DNA of 64,000 nucleotides from Meghimatium bilineatum (GCA_034231615.1 CM067306.1:67007079-67071078); one strand, 5' to 3'. Shown: positions 42,501 through 45,069, counted from the first letter of the stretch. Notes: generated from the letters alone by a model not told the origin. Program-made: numbers and translations.

Positions 42501-45069
42501 AAGTATCATATCTGTTCCGACAGATGTCAAGCGACATAAGTTTGAAGTGTCATATCTGTTCCGACAGATGTCAAGCGACATAAGTTTGAAGTGTCATATC
42601 TGTTCCGACAGATGTCAACCGACATAAGTTTGAAGTGTCATATCTGTTCCGACAGATGTCAAGCGACATAAGTTTGAAGTGTCATATCTGTTCCGACAGA
42701 TGTCAACCGACATAAGTTTGAAGTGTCATATCTGTTCCGACAGATGTCAACCGACATAAGTTTGAAGTGTCATATCTGTTCCGACAGATGTCAACCGACA
42801 TAAGTTTGAAGTGTCATATCTGTTCCGACAGATGTCAACCGACATAAGTTTGAAGTGTCATATCTGTTCCGACAGATGTCAACCGACATAAGTTTGAAAT
42901 TAAAAAAAGGATAAGTGATAATTGTGTGCTACATTCATAGCAGTCGAGTCTAGGTGTTCCTCTGTTGCGACGGACTGTGCACATATCAAGAAACTCGAGT
43001 ACAATGGAGTCCATCATCTACGCCTTTCGACTTTTGAGTATTTTTCTACCGCGCAATGCAGAACATAACACAGGAGAATAGACAGAAAACAATGAATATC
43101 ACTATTATATGAACTAAAGGACACAAAAAACTGACCATACTGACAACTGGTCCCGAAAAACCCTTCCATACATTTATAGCATTCACCACGGGCGTTACAC
43201 GTATGCGTTGTACAGTGACACTTAAATTGGCAACTTGATCCGAACCATCCGAGTTCACATCCTGAAAATAAATATACACAGTATTTATCACATTCGGAAA
43301 AAAAACTGGTAGCATATCCAATTCAGGACGTAGCCATCAACCCAGTATTTTTTGGCTGTAGTGATTTTCTAGCCAAAATAAATATGTTCAGTAGTTTGTC
43401 ATTGCTTTCTGAACGATTCGGATGCATAATTTACTGTGGTGTGGATCGAATTCAGCACCTTGGCCGTCACTGACACGATCTGCATCACTCTGCCAGAGAG
43501 CCGGACACATTCGGATATTAATTCAAATTGGAAATCTGGCTACAGGGATGTCAGTATTCAATACGGTATAGATAATGTCTTGACAGGCTGGAAACCATTG
43601 GAGCAATATCTCCGACATGTCCTCCAACTTCTTCCATTGCACACTAATTATTTTCTAATTGAGCATCGTTGCCAATGAATTAAGTTATAAACGATCTTAG
43701 ATTCCAGGAATTTGTTCTCTAACTTCTTCCACTAATAATTTTCTAATCGGATATCGTTGCCAATGAATTAAGTTATAAACCAGCTTAGATTCCAGGAATT
43801 TGGCGTCCTAGGCAAGCTATGGTTGTGCTCCTCGCACCCCCCCCCCCCCCCACATCAATCTACCTTCTTTATTTCTTCGTTTTTTCATCGTTCACTCTCC
43901 CACTCCTGCTGGATATCTTTTAAAGCAAGACCAAATTCCTACTCGATTTTCAGCAAAATTTAGTACAGAGAATGAAAATTCGTTGTGAAGTCGTTTTATT
44001 TGCTGACACGGTGGACAACACACTTTTCTCATGCAACACCGCTGACAACACACTTACTTCACGCAACACCGCTGACAACACACTTACTTCACGCAACACC
44101 GCTGACAACACACTTACTTCACGCAACACCGCTGACAACACACTTACTTCACGCAACACAGCTGACAACACACTTACTTCACCCTCGACGGCTGAGAATA
44201 CACTTCATGCAAGACGGCTGACACCAGGCCTACTTCACGCTCCACGGCCGCCACCACACTTACTTCACGCTCCACGGCTGATAACACACTTACTTCACGC
44301 TCCACGGCTGATAACACACTTACTTCACGCTCCACGGCTGATAACACACTTACTTCACGCTCCACGGCTGATAACACACTTACTCCACGGCTGATAACAC
44401 ACGAACTTTCTCGTTGGTTATTAGAAAACGAACATAGAAGAAGAATGTTTAGCATTAAAAGGTAACGGGTTCGATTTCTGGTCGTGACGTGCACTTTTGT
44501 TTGGATGTTATTTGGGTCATCTCTTTATTACCCGGAGTACGTCGATGTCAGTGCCACATCGTTGATGTCAGTGCCACATCGTTGATGTCAGTGCCACATC
44601 GTTGATGTCAGTGCCACATCGTTGATGTCAGTGCCACATCGTTGATGTGAGGGATATAGTCGTGCCACATCGTTGATGTGAGGGATATAGGCGTGCCACA
44701 TCGTTGATGTGAGGGATATAGGCGTGCCACATCGTTGATGTGAGGGATATAGGCGTGCCACATCGTTGATGAGAGGGATATAGTCGTGCCACATCGTTGA
44801 TGTGAGGGATATAGGCGTACCACATCGTTGATGTGAGGGATATTGGCGTACCACATCGTTGATGTGAGGGATATAAGAGTGCCACATCGTTGATGTGAGG
44901 GATATAGTCGTTCCACATCGTTGATTGGGACAGAGAACGGATGGTGAACCCGAGTACAATGAAGTTAGTGAAGAGTAAAGTCATGGGAACATTCTGTGTG
45001 GTTTTTAATGTTACCTTGTAAAGGAAGTTCTCTCATAGATAGAACCAGCAACATCACCAGAACTCTCAT
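3406..45069 (-). CDS. Gene model: multi-EGF, lectin-module secreted or surface protein (N-terminal part, 11 exons)
   Basis: Exons, 5' to 3' on the minus strand: 45069-45015, 43261-43136, 36146-35988, 35655-35551, 35119-34943, 33855-33637, 26799-26596, 17201-16965, 12563-12438, 8492-8361 and 3537-3406. All have AG acceptors and GT donors. All ten introns are phase 1, every internal exon length is a multiple of 3, and the joined frame has no stop (about 557 residues). Domain order is signal peptide (1-18), EGF (19-60), divergent galactose-binding-like domain (61-207), FTP/F5/8C-like domain (208-348) and EGF repeats (349-557). The last exon ends in a donor, so the protein continues beyond the window. 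The architecture resembles MEGF10-like proteins and the ectodomains of some molluscan receptor tyrosine phosphatases; the missing C-terminus would decide. Extra phase-1 exons may have been missed. The model comes from reading only, with no transcript support. Confidence 0.78.
3549..3655. repeat. 27-bp minisatellite, left flank of the rDNA insertion
   Basis: About four copies of a 27-bp unit with the core aaaccacaacagaacgtatg. The same unit reappears at 5791-5850 on the other side of the rDNA block. Confidence 0.85.
3656..3892 (+). other. Probable rDNA 5' external spacer
   Basis: A GC-richer stretch immediately upstream of, and continuous with, the 18S 5' end. Its position fits the external transcribed spacer of a ribosomal DNA unit. 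The spacer is not conserved between phyla, so this is inference from position and composition. Confidence 0.5.
3893..4903 (+). rRNA. 18S ribosomal RNA gene, 5' ~1010 bp only (pseudogene)
   Basis: Starts with the universal 5' end (here tatctggttgatcctgccag) and continues through gtgccagcagccgcggtaat at 4480 and the gaattcttggatcgccgcaa-type region near 4832. It ends at attaatcaagaac (4903), where a normal gene would continue into cgaaagtc, so about 45% of the gene is missing. Conserved positions are changed: cgcaacttaccc for the usual caaattaccc, gttaacaagctcg for gttaaaaagctcg, gactcatt for ggctcatt. These and the truncation mark a pseudogene. The text around 4552 (ggatctcaggcgcaggcggg) resembles molluscan 18S. 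It lies in an intron of the minus-strand gene. Confidence 0.95.
4904..5790. repeat. Degenerate ~107-bp tandem repeats joined to the broken 18S end
   Basis: After the 18S break the sequence carries a ~105-110-bp repeat with the recurring motif aaagggttc-gtaccc-ggct-ag at about 5043, 5151, 5260 and, after a gap, 5468. No coding potential. It could be rDNA intergenic-spacer repeats carried with the 18S piece, or an unrelated satellite. The end (5500-5790) has no recognisable content. Confidence 0.6.
5791..5880. repeat. 27-bp minisatellite, right flank of the rDNA insertion
   Basis: About three degenerate copies of the unit seen at 3549-3655 (aaaccacaacagaatgtatg, then cactgaaaacagaacg). Together the two stretches bracket the rDNA block as direct repeats. 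Confidence 0.75.
5890..7395 (-). mobile_element. LINE reverse transcriptase with C-terminal tail, long open frame
   Basis: A 347-codon open frame at 6998-5955 covers the RT palm and the C-terminal region. Visible motifs are [23 protein letters not shown] (catalytic FADD box), [29 protein letters not shown] and [16 protein letters not shown]. Upstream RT motifs continue in other frames to about 7395 ([48 protein letters not shown]), so at least one frameshift or stop breaks the N-terminal RT. No endonuclease part is seen. It lies in an intron in the same direction as the host gene. The long open frame suggests a fairly young copy. Clade not certain. Confidence 0.9.
7460..7870. repeat. Degenerate ~20-27-bp repeat rich in gattcagaaa
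   Basis: Irregular tandem copies of ggggattcagaaa and gatttagatag. AT-rich, no coding potential. Confidence 0.8.
7884..8146 (-). mobile_element. SINE-like dispersed repeat, copy 1
   Basis: Shares with the copies at 8938 and 12888 a TTC-rich start (ttcttcttctgtgttcatt), then ctcaaa-ccctg-agatta, tgtgtcatagtt, a ccta/taacctcctt-like block, gccgcctttgtcgtc and finally ttttgggcca. Read on the minus strand it would end in a (GAA)n tail. No ORF. Non-autonomous retroelement inferred. Confidence 0.7.
8160..8250. repeat. 33-bp repeat, ~2.5 copies
   Basis: Purine-rich unit containing gaggatttaagaagggaag and taagagaagataaa. Confidence 0.85.
8361..8492 (-). CDS. Exon 10: EGF-like repeat (5th EGF)
   Basis: A 132-bp phase 1-1 exon with acceptor gttccttacag|CG and donor TGTGAAG|gtattt. 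It encodes 44 residues starting [11 protein letters not shown] with eight cysteines, and is the closest match in length and spacing to exon 11, suggesting that the two arose by exon duplication. SINE-like copies lie about 200 bp downstream and 450 bp upstream. Confidence 0.88.
8553..8597. repeat. 15-bp repeat, 3 copies
   Basis: tctgctggtctaa repeated in tandem just upstream of exon 10. A small, probably young array. Confidence 0.85.
8938..9200 (-). mobile_element. SINE-like dispersed repeat, copy 2
   Basis: Same block order as copies 1 and 3: ttcttctttgttcgttctca, cccgcagattagcaggatgt, tgtatcatggttta, ccttagtcgcctcttatgg, tcaggtcacagtaac. No ORF of its own. Confidence 0.72.
9380..9450 (+). 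other. tRNA-like pol III promoter remnant
   Basis: tggtgtagtggtatgg resembles an A box, and about 45 bp later attcaaatcagg resembles a degenerate B box. It does not fold into a full cloverleaf by eye. It may be the head of a tRNA-derived SINE; weak support. Confidence 0.3.
9560..10360. repeat. 37-bp minisatellite, ~21 copies
   Basis: Unit of 37 bp: gatctactaccaggcaaatg, then tagatatttgtgtgaag. Main variants are caaatg/cacatg and tgtgtgaag/tatgcgaag, occurring in interspersed order. Confidence 0.95.
10361..10795. other. Intron sequence, nothing recognised
   Basis: AT-rich, no supported ORF and no EGF-type cysteine pattern on either strand. Confidence 0.5.
10796..11045. repeat. 12-bp minisatellite, ~20 copies
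   Basis: aaatgttctaac repeated, with a second variant aaatgttctgac that alternates in the right half and decays at 10960-10990. The 12-bp length gives spurious 4-residue repeat ORFs in several frames. Confidence 0.95.
11046..11740. repeat. 43-bp minisatellite in two diverged blocks
   Basis: Left block (11046-11439, ~9 copies) has ctgaccacaggtttgtcgga. Right block (11440-11740, ~7 copies) has ctgaccgcagatttgtccaa. The gtatcgtggaccgt core is common to both, so two sub-arrays have homogenised separately. Confidence 0.93.
11741..11905 (-). mobile_element. RNase H-type LINE tail fragment, inverted
   Basis: cttcagtaaatcactcagtg and gcggctgttggttccggttc, read on the minus strand, match the region after the RNase H domain in the copy at 30665 (gaaccggaaccaaccgctg, atttactgaag). 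Short, non-coding. Confidence 0.7.
11981..12390. repeat. 41-bp minisatellite with an inner inverted repeat, ~10 copies
   Basis: Unit of 41 bp: gttgtcttacagacttctgg then atggtcaatatactgaccaa. Each unit contains TGGTCA-6 bp-TGACCA, an inverted repeat with a 6-bp spacer. The last three copies are diverged. Confidence 0.93.
12438..12563 (-). CDS. Exon 9: EGF-like repeat (4th EGF)
   Basis: A 126-bp phase 1-1 exon with acceptor ttatttatag|AA and donor TGCAAAG|gtttgt. Its 42 residues begin [11 protein letters not shown] and hold eight cysteines (C-x8-C-x3-C-x3-C-x3-C-x6-C-x-C-x8-C). The acceptor has a poor pyrimidine tract. It is too short to stand out as an ORF and was found by reading the minus strand for cysteine codons. 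It joins in frame with exons 8 and 10. Confidence 0.86.
12564..12885. other. Intron sequence with a stray relative of the 51-bp unit
   Basis: No gene. At 12740-12790 lies a diverged single copy (aataatttctgtagttgtga) of the unit that is tandem at 13475-13640. Confidence 0.6.
12888..13165 (-). mobile_element. SINE-like dispersed repeat, copy 3 (fullest long form)
   Basis: Starts ttcttcttctgcgatcgttc and continues through gattagcaggatgtagtccg, tgtgtcatggtttac, gggatggggcagccaactcc, ccttagtcgctttttacgac and ttttcgggccacggcaac. Read on the minus strand it begins gttgccgtggcccg and ends in GAA repeats. Confidence 0.75.
13190..13340 (-). mobile_element. LINE C-terminal fragment
   Basis: The minus strand encodes [20 protein letters not shown], which matches the GRP-x-x-TxRRT signature near the C-terminus of many LINE RT proteins (compare 37400-37680 on the plus strand). 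Only about 150 bp remains. Confidence 0.55.
13475..13640. repeat. 51-bp repeat, ~3 copies
   Basis: Unit contains tgacacatgatgatggtgaa and ctttagctatgagcaggtag. The atgatgatg stretch resembles the 3' ends of RTE-type LINEs such as the one at 14130, so the array may have arisen from such a tail. Confidence 0.85.
13752..13828. repeat. 12-bp repeat, ~6 copies
   Basis: ttttcactgtga in near-perfect tandem. Confidence 0.93.
14130..14325 (+). mobile_element. RTE-like LINE 3' end with (GATG)n/(ATG)n tail
   Basis: Encodes [20 protein letters not shown] followed by a decayed ending and MSH, then (gat)n. This is the usual C-terminus and simple-repeat tail of RTE/BovB-like elements. A G13 tract follows at 14331. 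Confidence 0.75.
14330..15860. other. 1.5-kb pyrimidine-rich region, no clear gene
   Basis: C+T-rich on the plus strand with several short overlapping ORFs of low-complexity composition and no domain I recognise. A ribozyme-like motif near 15692 suggests that part of it could be a decayed Penelope-like element, but no RT or GIY-YIG motif was seen. Confidence 0.5.
15692..15725 (+). ncRNA. Hammerhead-ribozyme-like core (degenerate)
   Basis: ctgatga at 15693-15699 is followed by aggctttatagtc, which can form a short stem-loop (ggct with agtc), and then gaagc where a hammerhead has GAAAC. Penelope-like retroelements are known to carry minimal hammerhead motifs of this form. The A-to-G change in the GAAA box would probably abolish cleavage. 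No convincing stem I partner was found. Confidence 0.3.
15882..16755. repeat. 46/37-bp minisatellite, ~21 copies
   Basis: Two unit lengths share catatatccccaactctgca and tgttgtggtagat. The longer form has 9 extra bp (tagggcaga). Long and short forms are mixed at 15930-16270, and only the long form is found from 16280 to the end. The ~300-residue minus-strand ORFs across it are artefacts. Confidence 0.95.
16965..17201 (-). CDS. Exon 8: two EGF-like repeats (2nd and 3rd EGF)
   Basis: A 237-bp phase 1-1 exon with acceptor tttatccacacag|AA and donor GACGAAG|gtaaat. It encodes 79 residues. The first EGF is short ([17 protein letters not shown], then CDGHQTC-type spacing) and the second starts [10 protein letters not shown] and ends [10 protein letters not shown]. 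The first residues follow directly on the end of the lectin-like domain (exon 7), as expected for a module border. The frame extends upstream of the methionine at 17181 to the acceptor. Confidence 0.87.
17205..17640. other. Intron sequence; short 29-bp repeat inside
   Basis: AT-rich. A (ta)n tract lies at about 17388, and aataagtaatgtaatgaaaa is repeated three times at 17503-17573. No coding signal. Confidence 0.6.
17931..18198. repeat. 45-bp minisatellite made of LINE coding sequence, ~6 copies
   Basis: Unit of 45-46 bp: cacaggttgcaatctttctc, then ctgtgtcttggacagtgacc. On the minus strand one unit reads [15 protein letters not shown], which is the RT segment between the QSWSLS motif and MRFLRLV. 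The copies keep the LINE frame where the unit is 45 bp. Confidence 0.93.
18269..19068. repeat. 32-bp minisatellite made of LINE coding sequence, ~25 copies
   Basis: Unit of 32 bp: ctgatgtaagggtgtttgac, then cagtggtatcaa. On the minus strand the end copies read [11 protein letters not shown] and [11 protein letters not shown], the RT segment immediately before ATKQILIN. Because 32 is not a multiple of 3, the inner copies shift frame. Confidence 0.95.
19231..19694. other. Intron sequence, nothing recognised
   Basis: No ORF or repeat supported. Confidence 0.5.
19695..22706 (+). mobile_element. Nearly full-length LINE: APE endonuclease plus reverse transcriptase
   Basis: Endonuclease start near 19700 ([16 protein letters not shown]), then a 53-bp array, then [17 protein letters not shown] (20275) and [12 protein letters not shown] (20545), where the catalytic GDxN box is kept, and [10 protein letters not shown] (20820). 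After a linker come the RT parts: [13 protein letters not shown] (21260), [57 protein letters not shown] (21935, catalytic box intact), [11 protein letters not shown], then FYGCEAWTV and the tail [12 protein letters not shown] to RGRQREKLL. Stops and frameshifts are at 21190, 21428, 22226 and 22350. An uninterrupted 254-codon block covers the palm. It resembles the RTE-like endonuclease-RT elements widespread in invertebrates. Confidence 0.9.
19775..20252. repeat. 53-bp minisatellite inside the LINE endonuclease, ~9 copies
   Basis: Unit of 53 bp: gtatcaacatactaggtgta, tgtgagatgagatgtctggt, agcaggtagcata. One copy reads [10 protein letters not shown], the conserved start of the LINE endonuclease domain (INILGIxEMRW-type motif), and the ORF resumes after the array. 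Confidence 0.95.
22729..22978. repeat. 25-bp minisatellite at the LINE 3' end, ~10 copies
   Basis: Perfect copies of tgtttacattaatatgtatg plus tgcaa, starting about 25 bp after the LINE stop codon at 22704-22706. No variation visible, so probably young. Confidence 0.95.
23032..24002. repeat. 23-bp minisatellite, ~42 near-identical copies
   Basis: Unit agtattgttagcaagctggg plus tgt. Only three deviating copies were noticed (two with tttttag at 23745-23775, one gctggatg at 23943). The most homogeneous long array in the window. Confidence 0.97.
24033..24235 (-). mobile_element. LINE RT core fragment, inverted
   Basis: The minus strand reads [20 protein letters not shown] and LLFAGRFK (decayed FADD region). 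It meets the plus-strand C-terminal part of a similar LINE at about 24236. Confidence 0.8.
24236..24600 (+). mobile_element. LINE RT C-terminal fragment
   Basis: The plus strand reads [20 protein letters not shown] (24258), [20 protein letters not shown], then [19 protein letters not shown] (24450) and a decayed tail. These are the usual motifs after the RT palm. The opposite orientation to the preceding fragment suggests one insertion with a 5' inversion. Confidence 0.75.
24690..25010. repeat. ~58-60-bp minisatellite, ~6 copies
   Basis: gatgttctaatgccaccggt, acccctgcgtgatggcatgt and cattgttctaaac recur with point changes. Confidence 0.9.
25115..25365. repeat. 21-bp minisatellite, ~12 copies
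   Basis: gacatgtatacacgatgaca plus a. Being 7 codons long, it gives spurious repeat ORFs on both strands. Confidence 0.95.
25370..25830. other. Intron sequence, nothing recognised
   Basis: A short 33-bp direct repeat at 25737-25803 (gaacttgatgaagggact). Otherwise no signal. Confidence 0.5.
25835..26520 (-). mobile_element. LINE C-terminal region containing a minisatellite
   Basis: On the minus strand the RT segment [15 protein letters not shown] is followed by a decayed tail whose plus-strand complement contains ggtacgtattccagatca, taatcgttgggcaggtcat-like text (LxWAGHVxRxPD-type region) and gcggccaccttgag. The same segment in a better-kept form is at 63545-63856 (VYRAVALPTLLYAASSWTV). Most of the 5' end is replaced by a 47-bp array. 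Confidence 0.75.
26108..26495. repeat. 47-bp minisatellite made of LINE coding sequence, ~8 copies
   Basis: Unit: tccatgtttcactagcgtat, aacagcactggaagtaccac, tgctctg. Read on the minus strand it is [15 protein letters not shown] plus two bases, so each copy encodes the conserved LINE motif in a shifted frame. Confidence 0.95.
26512..26592. repeat. (TAC)n/(ATT)n microsatellite next to a splice donor
   Basis: Imperfect tactactattac triplets ending only a few bases from the donor of exon 7. Confidence 0.9.
26596..26799 (-). CDS. Exon 7: second half of the FTP/F5/8C-like domain
   Basis: A 204-bp phase 1-1 exon with acceptor ttgtcgtctgcag|AT and donor GCAG|gtgagt. Its 68 residues include [25 protein letters not shown] and [12 protein letters not shown]. 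The last motif (LCEVEVYG-type) is the typical closing strand of fucolectin/pentraxin-type (FTP) and F5/8C domains. With exon 6 it makes a 141-residue domain, the usual family length. The true exon starts at 26799, 25 bp inside the ATG-initiated frame at 26824, because the acceptor interrupts that frame. Confidence 0.88.
26800..27104. other. Intron sequence, nothing recognised
   Basis: Contains C- and A-rich tracts (26860-26960). No coding signal. Confidence 0.5.
27105..28030 (+). mobile_element. LINE RT fragment with internal deletion (relative of 19695)
   Basis: [17 protein letters not shown] (27118), then a 129-codon frame with [19 protein letters not shown] and [18 protein letters not shown]. 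The central RT including the YADD box is missing between about 27640 and 27670, and the C-terminal tail follows ([19 protein letters not shown], then [14 protein letters not shown] at 27860). It ends in gatgatgatgatc. Same family type as 19695-22706. Confidence 0.88.
28053..30664. repeat. 31-bp minisatellite, ~84 copies
   Basis: Unit gtgagttctgacatagacca plus cccactacaca. Two common variants (ccacacac and ccacccac) and a third with cttacat instead of ctgacat occur in a partly regular order. It lies between two LINE fragments, starting just after the tail of one and stopping where the next begins. Confidence 0.97.
30665..31590 (+). mobile_element. LINE 3' part with RNase H domain (relative of 1-1077)
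   Basis: Starts in the basic linker ([10 protein letters not shown]-type, here ggtaaatcgtggatgggtcg) and continues in broken frames to an open block at 31123-31470 with [19 protein letters not shown] and [14 protein letters not shown]. The GNERAD aspartate is kept here, unlike in the copy at 1. It closes with EQL-MCPMCEK, a C-x2-C ending. Confidence 0.85.
31605..31815. repeat. 16-bp minisatellite in the LINE 3' UTR, ~13 copies
   Basis: atttcctatgtgcaat with point variants, beginning about 25 bp after the LINE ORF end. Confidence 0.95.
31945..32230. repeat. 27-bp minisatellite, ~11 copies
   Basis: tctctaatcctaactcaaat plus agattat, with small deletions in copies near 32100. Confidence 0.93.
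32340..32895. repeat. GATG/ATGGATGG-rich simple repeat with ATTTATAGATT insertions
   Basis: Long imperfect tract of gatggatgga mixed with taatttatagattgatgg. Simple-sequence origin. Confidence 0.9.
32953..33660. repeat. 42-bp minisatellite made of an exon end plus its splice donor, ~16 copies
   Basis: Unit: cttatgttaccttgagaagt, gtaggctattgctgactaca, at. Read on the minus strand each unit carries cagcaatagc-tacacttctcaag|gtaacataag, the same text as the 3' end of exon 6 and its 5' splice site (cagcaataatatacacttct caag|gtaaca). The copy nearest the exon is the genuine donor; about 15 decoys follow downstream in transcription order. Confidence 0.93.
33637..33855 (-). CDS. Exon 6: first half of the FTP/F5/8C-like domain
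   Basis: A 219-bp phase 1-1 exon with acceptor cacttctgacag|GT and donor CTCAAG|gtaaca. Its 73 residues begin [14 protein letters not shown], followed by [15 protein letters not shown] and [24 protein letters not shown]-x-KxxxQSS, NAVDG and the tryptophan-plus-strand motif are hallmarks of F-type lectin/FTP domains, which bind fucosylated or other glycans or proteins. I do not see a clear HxRGD sugar-binding motif, so binding is uncertain. Both splice sites are embedded in tandem repeats. Confidence 0.9.
33858..33947. repeat. 22-bp repeat touching a splice acceptor, ~4 copies
   Basis: gaagtgaacatacggaatat plus ta. On the minus strand it supplies the pyrimidine tract of the exon 6 acceptor (gtatgttcacttctgacag). 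Confidence 0.88.
33948..34262. other. Intron sequence, nothing recognised
   Basis: No ORF or repeat supported. Confidence 0.5.
34263..34345 (-). other. tRNA-like pol III promoter remnant (SINE head?)
   Basis: On the minus strand gggttctaatcc fits a B box and, about 45 bp upstream, caggcgtagggatta resembles an A box. The acceptor arms do not pair, so it is not a functional tRNA. Probably the head of a tRNA-derived SINE. Confidence 0.4.
34463..34625. repeat. 22-bp minisatellite, ~7-8 copies
   Basis: ataacacatgtctgaagtaa plus ga, almost perfect. Confidence 0.95.
34640..34850 (+). mobile_element. RNase H-type LINE tail fragment
   Basis: The end reads [17 protein letters not shown], matching the closing C-x2-C tail of the copies at 1-1077 (LEQLWACPIC) and 30665. 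The part before it is too decayed to read. Confidence 0.55.
34943..35119 (-). CDS. Exon 5: third part of the divergent galactose-binding-like domain
   Basis: A 177-bp phase 1-1 exon with acceptor ctgccttcag|AT and donor AGCGGAG|gtacgt. Its 59 residues contain [37 protein letters not shown] and VCSVYISGG. The last motif is in the position of the LCEVEVYG closing strand of F5/8C-fold domains. The frame extends upstream of the methionine at 35114. Confidence 0.8.
35146..35425. repeat. 39-bp minisatellite, ~7 copies
   Basis: gtttgtacatgtaccagaga then aggtggagagtcttttagt. Being 13 codons it reads as [13 protein letters not shown] on the plus strand, but nothing suggests translation. Confidence 0.95.
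35461..35517. repeat. 15-bp repeat, ~4 copies
   Basis: cacagagaaacgatc in tandem, directly beside exon 4. Confidence 0.93.
35551..35655 (-). CDS. Exon 4: second part of the divergent galactose-binding-like domain
   Basis: A 105-bp exon read as phase 1-1, with acceptor taaagctcctag|TC and donor GAAGGAG|gtgtaa (GGAGGT|gtaagc, 2 bp later, would be phase 0). Its 35 residues include [13 protein letters not shown] and [13 protein letters not shown]. The acceptor was chosen because it alone continues the frame from exon 3; other AGs lie 9 and 15 bp upstream. Short exon with a weak pyrimidine tract, so its ends are less sure than those of other exons. Confidence 0.72.
35690..35880 (-). mobile_element. 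LINE C-terminal fragment
   Basis: On the minus strand, pieces of the GHxxR and GRPRxRWIDNI-type tail are visible ([11 protein letters not shown], then [12 protein letters not shown]; plus-strand atctatccatcttcttctag, gtcttcccctggcac). It closely parallels 17690-17800. It lies in the intron between exons 3 and 4. Confidence 0.65.
35988..36146 (-). CDS. Exon 3: first part of the divergent galactose-binding-like domain
   Basis: A 159-bp phase 1-1 exon with acceptor ctatcatttgcag|TG and the consensus donor GAAA|gtaagt. Its 53 residues start [18 protein letters not shown] and contain [15 protein letters not shown] and [13 protein letters not shown]. The layout (entry segment, ID-EN-TC, then strand with FxRIFVxN) parallels the N-terminal half of F5/8C/FTP domains (AxDGxxxTC, then IxxVxIxNR), but the KATQSS motif is missing. 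Confidence 0.82.
36609..36712. repeat. 30-bp repeat made of LINE linker coding sequence, ~3.5 copies
   Basis: aacaacccagcagatgtaaa plus tgtgttaaca; it reads [10 protein letters not shown] in the LINE frame, and the frame continues unbroken on both sides. Confidence 0.92.
36745..36915 (-). mobile_element. SINE-like dispersed repeat, short form, inserted in a LINE
   Basis: ctttttcttcagcgttcatt, ctcaaactcccgctggatct, agtcctactagatttccagc, aatggaaatgcgctgtgttg, gccgttttatttgcgccaat, gacccgacacatccgtc. The flanking LINE frame gives its borders to within a few bases, so the element is about 170-180 bp. Confidence 0.8.
37400..37680 (+). mobile_element. LINE C-terminal fragment of a further family
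   Basis: [20 protein letters not shown] and SPRGKRK-GRP-GTLRRTI, then [19 protein letters not shown]. The GHxLRMD, PxGKRxRGRPxxTxRRT and CAxxGxxG order is typical of the C-terminus of one widespread LINE group. Several stops. Confidence 0.75.
37690..37950 (-). mobile_element. RNase H-type LINE tail fragment, inverted
   Basis: The minus strand matches 31290-31540 in order: [17 protein letters not shown] (compare [17 protein letters not shown]), a cgagaatgcgcaaattggga stretch and accggaaccatcagccg. The 23-bp array begins at its edge. Confidence 0.8.
37951..40760. repeat. 23-bp minisatellite, ~121 copies, two-zone structure
   Basis: Unit tacactagagacataagagg plus tgc. The left third (to about 38890) mixes tagggagtacaa, tagggggtgcta and tagagggtgcta variants; the rest is nearly uniform taagaggtgcta. 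A few copies have lost one base, and degenerate end copies run to about 40760. The largest array of the window. Confidence 0.97.
40780..41220 (-). mobile_element. LINE C-terminal fragment
   Basis: A 73-codon frame at 41219-40998 reads [39 protein letters not shown] and YIENKTN, followed in a broken frame by [15 protein letters not shown] and [18 protein letters not shown]. Similar in type to 24236-24600. Confidence 0.82.
41222..41392. repeat. 29-bp minisatellite, ~6 copies
   Basis: tctgactttttcatatcata plus ttcatgtca, perfect copies, starting within a few bases of the LINE fragment. Confidence 0.95.
41590..41790. repeat. 50-bp repeat, ~4 copies
   Basis: ggagctttctcagagttttc, tttcatacaaaggagtgaac, attctatcaa. 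The last copy is diverged. Confidence 0.94.
41870..42895. repeat. 44-bp minisatellite, ~23 copies
   Basis: gaagtgtcatatctgttccg, acagatgtcaaccgacataa, gttt. The main variable site is caagcg against caaccg, mixed along the array. Confidence 0.96.
43136..43261 (-). CDS. Exon 2: EGF-like repeat (1st EGF)
   Basis: A 126-bp phase 1-1 exon with acceptor tttattttcag|GA and donor CAGTATG|gtcagt. Its 42 residues begin [11 protein letters not shown] with eight cysteines (C-x8-C-x3-C-x-C-x4-C-x5-C-x2-C-x8-C) and end FFGTSCQY. The split glycine/valine codons join signal-peptide exon 1 and exon 3 cleanly. It was found by reading; the open frame the acceptor interrupts is in another phase. Confidence 0.87.
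43262..43870. other. Intron with a ~113-bp tandem duplication
   Basis: cgttgccaatgaattaagtt and agattccaggaatttg occur twice (about 43665 and 43760), a two-copy duplication. No gene. Confidence 0.6.
43875..44010 (-). mobile_element. SINE-like dispersed repeat, short form, diverged
   Basis: ttcttcgttttttcatcgtt, cactcctgctggatatc, gattttcagcaaaatttagt and aatgaaaattcgttgtgaag parallel the copy at 36745 block by block. Its end runs into the 30-bp array. Confidence 0.65.
44012..44400. repeat. 30-bp minisatellite in two diverged blocks, ~12 copies
   Basis: First block (to ~44180) has aacaccgctgacaacacact; the second (from ~44240) has tccacggctgataacacact; both continue tacttcacgc. Intermediate copies lie at the border. 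Confidence 0.94.
44445..44500 (+). other. B-box-like sequence (tRNA-derived fragment?)
   Basis: gggttcgatttctgg fits a pol III B box apart from one base; no convincing A box upstream. Confidence 0.25.
44553..44930. repeat. Compound 20-bp / 31-bp minisatellite
   Basis: Left part: about five copies of gtgccacatcgttgatgtca (20 bp). Right part: about nine copies with the same core plus gagggatatag (31-32 bp). The shared core suggests that one array grew from the other. Confidence 0.94.
45015..45069 (-). CDS. Exon 1: start codon and signal peptide
   Basis: ATG at 45069 opens [18 protein letters not shown] and ends CAAG|gtaaca in phase 1. The first 11 residues form a hydrophobic core after an arginine, as in a short signal peptide. 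Context gagaccATGA has a purine at -3. The split codon joins exon 2 to give LQGCELGW. Support is frame, phase, position and hydrophobicity; a single 55-bp exon could arise by chance, so it is less sure than the domain exons. Confidence 0.6.

Noticed and set aside
44588-44984. Minus-strand ORFs of ~120 codons near the signal-peptide exon
   Set aside because: Open frames through the 31-bp array (SLTSTMWH-type repeats in three frames).
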